Positions 1 to 5,833 of a DNA stretch of 12,000 nt are shown piece after piece. A model generated the notes under the pieces. That model ran no database searches and was not told where the DNA came from. It saw nothing but the letters and a program-made list of their open reading frames with translations. Positions within the stretch are counted from its first letter, which is position 1. The number at the start of each line of letters is the position of its first letter. A program made the translations under genes and the position numbers. Source of the stretch: Clostridiales bacterium UBA6363 (lineage in GTDB: Bacteria; Bacillota; Clostridia; UBA1381); assembly GCA_002438865.1 (NCBI GenBank), contig DJRJ01000033.1:1-12000 (forward strand), in the 5' to 3' direction.

Positions 1-2241
1 GATATTTCCGTCAAATGCACAGTTTTCAACGGTTACGTCCGTTCCCTGCGCTATAATCATACCTGCATATGCTATGCCCGTTGATTTGTTGTCATGAACC
101 GTTATCGGGTTATCGGATTTCACGGTGATATTTTTAATATCACAGCCGTTTCCATAGCCGACAAGTCCGCAGTTACCGAACGAGCCGTTTATTGACGGGA
201 ACTTAACTGTGCAGTAATTTCCGTCGATTTTACCCGTAAACGGGTCTGAAACACTGCCCATCGGGCTCCACTCGTAAGGATATTCAATATCGTTTGCGAT
301 TATGTACGATGCGTACTTGTAAAAACGTATACTGTACAAATCCGCAGCCGTTTTTACGATATACGGCGACTGCTCCGTTCCTTCGCCGCCCGAGAACTTA
401 TATTCTCCCGTGGTAAAGCTCGGATTACCTCTGTTTACGGTACCTTTAATGATCCAGCATACATCGAACGGCCAGTTTACAAACGTTGCCTTATTACGCA
501 TCTGCGCAACCGTCTTTTTCGCTTCGGAAATATCATCATCAAGCGAATCTATTCTGAAATAGCAACTGTTTACCATACCGTTGTTCTCGGGACAAATACC
601 CTTTCCGTTTCCGATAAGCGATGCGTCCACGGTACAGTTTGAGTGGCAGTTTTCCAGCAAACCGCTGTTTATGCCTGAAAGTCCGCCGACATTATATGCT
701 TTCATACTGTTTGTTGACGTAGTATAATGATAGCAGTTTTCTATTATGCCGTTGTTATTGCCGGAAAGTCCGCCTGCATATACCTTGTTGTTCGTTGCAG
801 CGTCCTCGGCTTTTTTGTTGATTGTAAGTCCGTATCCTATCAGAATAGAGCTGTCACCGTCAAGGATAATATCGGTCGTTGAATACGACACCGAAACAGT
901 ACCGTTATTCTCGCCCACTATTCCGCCGTAATACTTGTTATTATCATTTGCGAAATATTCTCTCGGATAAATCTTACCTTTTGCACGGCACTGCGTTACA
1001 GTGCCTTTATTGTTATAGCCGCATATTCCGCCGGCGTAATCCGGTGAATAGTTATTCGTCCAGCGGTGTACCTTTGTAAGCTTGCTGTCCGTAATTTTTG
1101 CGTTTGCGCCAAATTCGCAGCCGGAAATTGTGCCATAGTTATATCCGCACACACCGCCCGCATATGCGACTACACTCGAATTGATGTCCGTACCTGCCGT
1201 AACAAGTCCGTTAAATGTATTTCCCGAAAGCTCGCCCTTGTTGTAACCGCTTATACCGCCGCTCATCAGGAAGTTTCTTCTTTTATCGTTCGAGTCGGAA
1301 TGTTGCTGAGAAGTGGCATAGCACTCCGAGGACGAACCCGAAACTGTTCCGGTATTACTTCCGCACACACCGCCTGCGTATGCGTATGACATTTCGCCTA
1401 CAGCAAAATTTATATTTGCAAATACCGTTCCGCTTGACGATACACCCGAAACAGTTCCTCTGTTATCACCAATACCTCCGCCGGCGATTGCCGAGGCAAA
1501 TCTTGACGATGCGTATACGCCTGCAGCCTCCTCGACATACGGCTGATCCGCAACGGTTTTGCCCTGTGCGTTTGAAGACGAATTAGCAACAAACCCTTCA
1601 TTTATTGCGCATATACCTCCGGCATATGCGTCGCCGTAAAGCTTTGTATACTCAACCCACTGATCCACATATACACGTGCGTAATTTTTGCACTCTGAGA
1701 TTGTACCCTTGTTCATACCGCAAATACCGCCCGACGCCATATATGAATATTGGTTATATCCGTAAACCAGCCCCTTTGCCGTGCAGTTCGAGATATTGCC
1801 CGTGTTATACGCCGCAACCGCACCGCCGAACATATGCTTCGATTTCTTTTCCACACCTGTTTCTATGCTTAAGCTCTGCCTTACTCCGTTTTCTGTCGTT
1901 TCCACGTTGAGGTTTTTAATTGTTCCGCTGTTGTAGCCGAAAAGTCCGGCATACATATCTTCGGTTTGGGCGTTAAGACCCGTAACGGTTTTTCCGCCGC
2001 CGTCAAATGTTCCCTTAAAGGGGTGTTCTTCCGTACCTATAGAATTCCAGCTGATACTCGAAAGGTCAACCTGTGCCGCAAGCGTAACAGTTTGACCCTC
2101 GTAAGTATTTCCGTTATTAACGCTGTCTCTGAAATTCTGCAGCTCTGCGGCAGTGGATATGGTATTCCCTGCCGCAAAGCTTATGGTCGGGAGAAGAGAA
2201 ATTGACATAACTGCCGATAACAGCAATGCAATTTTCTTCAT
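1..2241 (-). CDS. Secreted GLUG-repeat (beta-helix-like) surface protein, 3' end beyond window
   Basis: I translated this frame by hand: it is open for 747 codons from the ATG at 2241 to base 1 with no stop, so the C-terminus is missing. Residues 1-24 form a clear signal peptide (MKK, a hydrophobic core, then SFAA). Residues 28-95 are a lead-in unit (an AAEL helix, then an IGT..PFKGTFDGGG turn). About 13 GLUG-type repeats follow at residues 97-560, built on a pattern like YAGGICGYNxGTISGC. A second lead-in unit at about 620-690 starts another GLUG stretch. GLUG repeats are known from large Gram-positive surface proteins, including some M26-type peptidases, and are expected to fold as a right-handed beta-helix. 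No catalytic domain is visible here. It starts 10 bases after the hydrolase gene, so it is probably cotranslated with it. A role in adhesion, as a stalk or in glycan contact is inference. A C-terminal SLH or protease domain could lie outside the window. Confidence 0.88.
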   Translation of the reverse strand, partial: MKKIALLLSAVMSISLLPTISFAAGNTISTAAELQNFRDSVNNGNTYEGQTVTLAAQVDLSSISWNSIGTEEHPFKGTFDGGGKTVTGLNAQTEDMYAGLFGYNSGTIKNLNVETTENGVRQSLSIETGVEKKSKHMFGGAVAAYNTGNISNCTAKGLVYGYNQYSYMASGGICGMNKGTISECKNYARVYVDQWVEYTKLYGDAYAGGICAINEGFVANSSSNAQGKTVADQPYVEEAAGVYASSRFASAIAGGGIGDNRGTVSGVSSSGTVFANINFAVGEMSYAYAGGVCGSNTGTVSGSSSECYATSQQHSDSNDKRRNFLMSGGISGYNKGELSGNTFNGLVTAGTDINSSVVAYAGGVCGYNYGTISGCEFGANAKITDSKLTKVHRWTNNYSPDYAGGICGYNNKGTVTQCRAKGKIYPREYFANDNNKYYGGIVGENNGTVSVSYSTTDIILDGDSSILIGYGLTINKKAEDAATNNKVYAGGLSGNNNGIIENCYHYTTSTNSMKAYNVGGLSGINSGLLENCHSNCTVDASLIGNGKGICPENNGMVNSCYFRIDSLDDDISEAKKTVAQMRNKATFVNWPFDVCWIIKGTVNRGNPSFTTGEYKFSGGEGTEQSPYIVKTAADLYSIRFYKYASYIIANDIEYPYEWSPMGSVSDPFTGKIDGNYCTVKFPSINGSFGNCGLVGYGNGCDIKNITVKSDNPITVHDNKSTGIAYAGMIIAQGTDVTVENCAFDGNI
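562..1953 (-). repeat. Tandem GLUG repeat array within the secreted protein
   Basis: About 13 units of irregular spacing (roughly 25-50 residues) occupy residues 97-560 of the encoded protein. Each unit has a small-residue GG pair, a hydrophobic residue, often Cys, then G-x-N-x-G and a short beta segment often ending in Cys. The units are diverged at DNA level, so this is an old protein repeat and not a recent DNA duplication. Confidence 0.8.
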
Positions 2242-2247
2242 AAGCTT

Positions 2248-2253
2248 CCTCCT
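2248..2253 (-). promoter_or_regulatory. Ribosome binding site AGGAGG overlapping the upstream stop codon
   Basis: On the minus strand the sequence reads TAGGAGGAAGCTTATG. The AGGAGG begins inside the TAG stop of the hydrolase gene (2254-2252), and the ATG of the GLUG gene is at 2241-2239. The perfect Shine-Dalgarno and 6-base spacing fix this start. The overlap with the stop suggests translational coupling of the two genes. Confidence 0.85.
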
Positions 2254-5200
2254 ATTCCCACAGAATTCTGTAAACCATTACAGCCGCCTCGGCTCTGTTT
2301 GCAGAGTCTTTAAGGTTAAGGCTGTTAATTTCATCGCAGTAGCCTCTCTTTGTGAGTACCTCTACCGCTTCCTTTGCATAATCCGAAACGTTTGAAAGGT
2401 TCGGGGTTGTTTTTCCTCTTTCGTCATTGTGGAGCATATTTGTTGTCTTAATTCCTCTGTAAACCATTGTGAGGAAATCTTCTTTTGTAATTGCGTCATC
2501 AGGTCTGAAAGCTTCGTTTCCGTAGCCGTTAATCATACCTGCCGCTGCTGCTTTTGCCACTTCCTCATAATAGAGGTCGCCTTTTTTAACATCGGTAAAG
2601 CCGGGATCATCATTTGATGAAACGAACTTGAATATTGTTGACAACAGCTTAACTGCCTCGCCTCTTGTGAGCGGCTGTTCCGGGAAAAATTCCTTGTCGG
2701 ACATCGGCTTGATGTAATCTTCAAGAGCAGTTCGCTCTATTTCCTTCTTGTACGGCTCGTATTTGCCGAGATCTGTGAACATATCGTCAAATATGCCTTC
2801 GGGGAGGAAAGTAATCTTGTTCGGAGTGTATTCCGAATTTGATTTTGAAGTTCTTTCTATTTCATAATAGAAAGTTCTGTCCTCTTTGTTTACATCAAAG
2901 TATGCAAGACCGTTTTCATCATGCTTTGCGGTTCTTGTACCCTCACGCTTACCGTTCTCGTCAAGCAGATATATTACGTAGTTATCTTTTGATTTTAACG
3001 TAACTCTGCCGTACATCGGCTGAACCTGTACAGGTCCTTTACCTCCGTTTTCAACCACACGTCCGTCGGCAGACATCTTCTGACCCGTATTTCTTGCGTC
3101 AGCCGCATAAACGAATATCAGATGCTCCGAATCGGTTATAGCGTCGTCTGTAAGCGACTGAAGATAAACCGAACCGTGATTGTTCTGCGAGTCTATATCG
3201 AAAATAACGCCGTCAAGCTCTGATGTTTCAGTTCCGATATAGCCTGCGATTGCCTGAGTTCTGTCTGTGTTTACATAGAATATCTTCTTATTGTAATCAA
3301 GCTTTATCTGGTCTAAGTAAGACATATACTCGCCGGTCTTTTCGCCGTACTTGACAAGCTTTATAACGTCATTATCGGTATAATTTTCATCAAAAGCAAG
3401 ATCGTCGAATACTACGCTTGACTGACCTGCCACACTGTATCGCATATCAAACGTATCTGTCTGACCTTTTTTCTCCTCAGCGTCGCCCTCATAGAAACGT
3501 CTTACGTAATAGCCTTTTTCAGCCTCTTTTACGTCGCCTCTGTATACCATTCTCGCAAGAATAGGCATTACGGCTATTGCTTCGGGACGGCGGTTGATCT
3601 GATGTCCGCCGAGGTTCCAGATTTGTGTAGAGTCCGTGTTATATGAAAGGTCCGGTGTTACGGTCTGCCATGCAAACCAGAACGGATTCCATCTGTTCTG
3701 ACAGGTCAGCGCAATCATTTCAAGATTGTTTTCGCATCTCCATGGATTAGGCTGGCTGGCGTCCCACTCGGTGATAAGATACGGTTGACCGTATACTTTT
3801 CTTGCCGCAAGGTAACCCATCATACCGAGGAACTTATCATCCTTTGTCATACTTGAAACAGGCGGTGTATTACCCGTTGTTGTACCTGGTCTCATTCTTT
3901 CGCCGTTTCCGTTCGGCAGATACCAGTAACACTGATACGATACGAACTGTCCCGCCTTTGCCGCACTGTAGAGCGGAGCGGAGTGTTCGTCACCCGTCAG
4001 ACACGTTGTTGAGCCGTGTACCAAAAGTTTCGGCGCATACTCATGTATGCTGTCCTGCAAACTCTTTATCGATTTTTGCTCAACGTCTATAAAGAACTCT
4101 ATATTGTCATCATCACGCTTAGAGTTGAACATCTTTCGTTCACCCTTATTGTTTCCGACTTTAACCGTTCCGTCACCGTCATAAGGGTCCTCATCAGGTT
4201 CCAATCCCTTTGCCTCGCTTGAAGGATCATACCACGCATATTCAAGCGCCTCACGGCTCGGATATTTCTCTCTGAGCCATTCATTGTAGTAATCCTGCAG
4301 TTCTTTTCTGTAATAGTCATTCGCCTTATCGGGACCTGTGTTTACTTTAAATATCGAGCACTCGTTACAATACGAAACCCATATTGCAGACGGATCCTCG
4401 GCAATGGTAAGTCCCGTATACGGGTTTTTCCACGTAAGCCACTGCTTTACAAGGCTTTCACGTCTTTTCATCGTATCGGGGTCAAACCAGTGCAATGCAT
4501 GGCTTCCCTGAAGCTGATCGAAATACTTAACGTCGTTATCACGGTACATTGGAGTCGGCGTTAAGTCGAATCCGTAATAAATACCGTTTTTCTTAAGCTC
4601 GCTTATATAGTACGCAAATCTGTCCATACTGTCGGGAGATATATAGCTTGCCTGTCTGTCACGTGAATTAACACGCTCATATCCTACATCTGAGCTTACA
4701 CCCGTTGACGTTGCATGGAAACGGACTGTGTTAAATCCCTGCAGAGCAAGCATTTTTGCGTTTGCCTCCGCTTCCTTATGCGACGGATACGGCGCAGTAC
4801 CGCCGACAACCGTTCCCCACATACGGAACTCCGTTCCGTCCTCAAATATGAACTTGTCACCGTCTATTGTCACGTGTCCGTGCTTACCTGAGGGCTTTTC
4901 GAGCATATTTGACGCATCTATGGCTGTTCCGAATCTTGTTTCGGCGTCCTGATTATCTATATATGGATACCATTCCGAAACATCGGGGTTACCTATATCC
5001 TCGGGTTTCTTTGCCGGGAGATACGGGTCTGTATCGGTAAGCGTAATAGCCGCAATACCGAGATACGGGGTTGTTTCACCGTTTGTATGCACCTTAATTT
5101 CTTTAATTTCCTTTTCTTCGCCGAGCGAATACGGGAACATATCAAGTCCGACAATTGCCGAGGAGTTATTTCCCGTCCAGACCGTTACGGCATGGTCGGA

Positions 5201-5755
5201 AACGCCCTCTCCCCACCAGTTGAATACGTTATCACCGTCCGAAACCTTGATTACATCTTCACTGCCATCGGCAAAAACGATTGTGTACGAACCAATATCC
5301 GTAAACTTATCGCTTGCCCACGGAGCGGTATGCAGGAAGTATATACCCTTTGCTTTTGCGTTTACGGGGATTGTAACGTCGGTCTGCAAGTATATATCGC
5401 CCATACCCTTCATCATTATACACGATGTTCCGTTATTCTCCTTAGGGTTTATTATGTCAAAGTTTATGCCGTACATTGTCTGTATGCCGAAGGTATTCAG
5501 ACACGACATATCGTTACTCGGTCCCTGGTCAGACCAGCCGCCTTTTCCGTCACCGGCAAAATCGTCCGCCCATGCTCTGTTTGTAACGCTTCTTAAATCA
5601 ACATATGAGAAATTTTGCTTATACAGTCTCTGATGATTTAAAAACTCGTCCAAATCAATCTGAATAACGTCCGCAAGAACGGCTTCCGATGCGGCAAGCG
5701 TCATCATAACCGCAAGTGACGCCGCACACAATCTCTTTAAAAAACCATTTTTCAT
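2252..5755 (-). CDS. SLH-anchored secreted glycoside hydrolase (clan GH-A-like TIM barrel)
   Basis: The protein has 1167 residues. Residues 1-29 are a signal peptide ending in AVLA. Residues 50-245 form a jelly-roll-like module with the motif GDGKGGWSDQGPSNDM, seen in accessory modules of secreted glycosidases. Residues 295-740 look like a TIM barrel. It opens with DGDKFIFEDGTEFRMWG and continues with GFNTVRFH at 340-347. An NE pair at 464-465 (context YCNECSIF) is the likely acid/base, and E663 (context LITEWD) the likely nucleophile. NE after strand 4 and E after strand 7 is the hallmark of clan GH-A retaining hydrolases. A beta-rich region fills about 770-970, and SLH repeats fill about 1010-1167, anchoring the enzyme to cell-wall polysaccharide. 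I cannot assign a GH family number or substrate. It sits between an SLH protein gene (78 bases upstream) and a GLUG protein gene (10 bases downstream). The fold and catalytic glutamates are fairly secure, the substrate is open. Confidence 0.9.
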   Translation of the reverse strand: MKNGFLKRLCAASLAVMMTLAASEAVLADVIQIDLDEFLNHQRLYKQNFSYVDLRSVTNRAWADDFAGDGKGGWSDQGPSNDMSCLNTFGIQTMYGINFDIINPKENNGTSCIMMKGMGDIYLQTDVTIPVNAKAKGIYFLHTAPWASDKFTDIGSYTIVFADGSEDVIKVSDGDNVFNWWGEGVSDHAVTVWTGNNSSAIVGLDMFPYSLGEEKEIKEIKVHTNGETTPYLGIAAITLTDTDPYLPAKKPEDIGNPDVSEWYPYIDNQDAETRFGTAIDASNMLEKPSGKHGHVTIDGDKFIFEDGTEFRMWGTVVGGTAPYPSHKEAEANAKMLALQGFNTVRFHATSTGVSSDVGYERVNSRDRQASYISPDSMDRFAYYISELKKNGIYYGFDLTPTPMYRDNDVKYFDQLQGSHALHWFDPDTMKRRESLVKQWLTWKNPYTGLTIAEDPSAIWVSYCNECSIFKVNTGPDKANDYYRKELQDYYNEWLREKYPSREALEYAWYDPSSEAKGLEPDEDPYDGDGTVKVGNNKGERKMFNSKRDDDNIEFFIDVEQKSIKSLQDSIHEYAPKLLVHGSTTCLTGDEHSAPLYSAAKAGQFVSYQCYWYLPNGNGERMRPGTTTGNTPPVSSMTKDDKFLGMMGYLAARKVYGQPYLITEWDASQPNPWRCENNLEMIALTCQNRWNPFWFAWQTVTPDLSYNTDSTQIWNLGGHQINRRPEAIAVMPILARMVYRGDVKEAEKGYYVRRFYEGDAEEKKGQTDTFDMRYSVAGQSSVVFDDLAFDENYTDNDVIKLVKYGEKTGEYMSYLDQIKLDYNKKIFYVNTDRTQAIAGYIGTETSELDGVIFDIDSQNNHGSVYLQSLTDDAITDSEHLIFVYAADARNTGQKMSADGRVVENGGKGPVQVQPMYGRVTLKSKDNYVIYLLDENGKREGTRTAKHDENGLAYFDVNKEDRTFYYEIERTSKSNSEYTPNKITFLPEGIFDDMFTDLGKYEPYKKEIERTALEDYIKPMSDKEFFPEQPLTRGEAVKLLSTIFKFVSSNDDPGFTDVKKGDLYYEEVAKAAAAGMINGYGNEAFRPDDAITKEDFLTMVYRGIKTTNMLHNDERGKTTPNLSNVSDYAKEAVEVLTKRGYCDEINSLNLKDSANRAEAAVMVYRILWE
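2255..2728 (-). other. C-terminal SLH repeats of the glycoside hydrolase
   Basis: These are residues 1010-1167 of the hydrolase. The first unit is short and lacks a clear FxD start (FPEQPLTRGEAVKLL). The second is canonical (FTDV...YYEEVAKAAAAGMINGYGNEAFRPDDAITKEDF in outline). The third begins at NVSDYAKEAVEVL and ends in NRAEAAVMVYRIL. SLH trimers bind pyruvylated secondary cell-wall polymers, so this tail should hold the enzyme on the cell surface. The TRAE-type motif appears as TRGE, TKED and NRAE. Confidence 0.88.
5021..5608 (-). other. N-terminal jelly-roll-like accessory module of the hydrolase
   Basis: Residues 50-245 carry a conserved-looking block: DLRSVTNRAWADD, then GGWSDQGPSNDM, then FDIINP and NNGTSCIMM. 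It continues with beta strands (IYLQTDVTIP, IYFLHTAPW, YTIVFADGSEDVI) and ends in LGIAAITLTD. This strand-rich layout matches galactose-binding-like (NPCBM/CBM-type) folds, and I recall the GGW(S/T)DQG block from secreted glycosidases. Glycan binding is inferred. Confidence 0.6.
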
Positions 5756-5768
5756 CTTATAGCATTGA

Positions 5769-5774
5769 CTCCTT
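5769..5774 (-). promoter_or_regulatory. Ribosome binding site for the glycoside hydrolase
   Basis: The minus strand reads AGGAAAGGAGTC, with AAGGAG at 5774-5769 and the ATG at 5755-5753. The spacing of 13 bases is longer than usual. A closer ATG at 5765-5763 is followed at once by CTA TAA and cannot start the gene, so 5755 is the supported start. Confidence 0.65.
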
Positions 5775-5790
5775 TCCTATGCTATTCCGG

Positions 5791-5824
5791 TGTACGGCGC
5801 AAAGCTTAAGCTTTGTGCCGTACA
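5791..5824. repeat. 34-bp imperfect palindrome in the gap between SLH protein and hydrolase genes
   Basis: The 17-base arms meet at the centre (…AAAGCTT/AAGCTTT…) and pair with a single mismatch. On the transcribed minus strand the mismatch is A-C, on the plus strand it would be a G-U wobble. No run of U follows it on the minus strand, where ACCGGAATAGC comes next, so it does not look like a standard intrinsic terminator. It lies 9 bases after the stop of the 874-residue protein gene and 17 bases before the next ribosome binding site. That placement fits an mRNA stability or processing hairpin that could set different expression of the two genes. Confidence 0.75.
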
Positions 5825-5833
5825 TACCTGAAA

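Noticed and set aside
746..1910. Several plus-strand open frames opposite the GLUG gene
   Set aside because: The minus-strand frame is open throughout with a signal peptide and clear repeats. The plus-strand products are Arg/Cys/Tyr-rich shadows caused by repeat codon bias.
1..2241. CRISPR-like or recent DNA repeat array
   Set aside because: The recurring short motifs (CCGCCGGCGTA-like) come from codons of the GLUG protein repeats. Unit length and sequence vary and the reading frame is kept, so it is not a CRISPR array.
5087..5633. Long plus-strand open frames opposite the hydrolase N-terminal region
   Set aside because: They overlap a well-supported minus-strand gene with recognisable domains. 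Their translations are low-complexity mixes of hydrophobic residues and Cys/Arg, with no domain or good ribosome binding site. They are antisense shadows.
2252..5755. Dockerin domain in the hydrolase (acidic DEDPYDGDG stretch near residues 521-529)
   Set aside because: There is a single acidic patch inside the barrel insertion, not the paired F-loop/helix repeats of a dockerin, and it is not at a protein end.
5757..5765. Two-codon mini-frame ATG CTA TAA just before the hydrolase start
   Set aside because: It lies only 3 bases from the Shine-Dalgarno, too close for efficient initiation, and such short frames arise by chance. I see no evidence for regulatory use.
5791..5824. Intrinsic terminator at the intergenic palindrome
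   Set aside because: The hairpin is strong but no U-run follows on the minus strand, and ACCGGAATAGC comes next. On the plus strand, TACCTGAAATC follows, also without a U-run.
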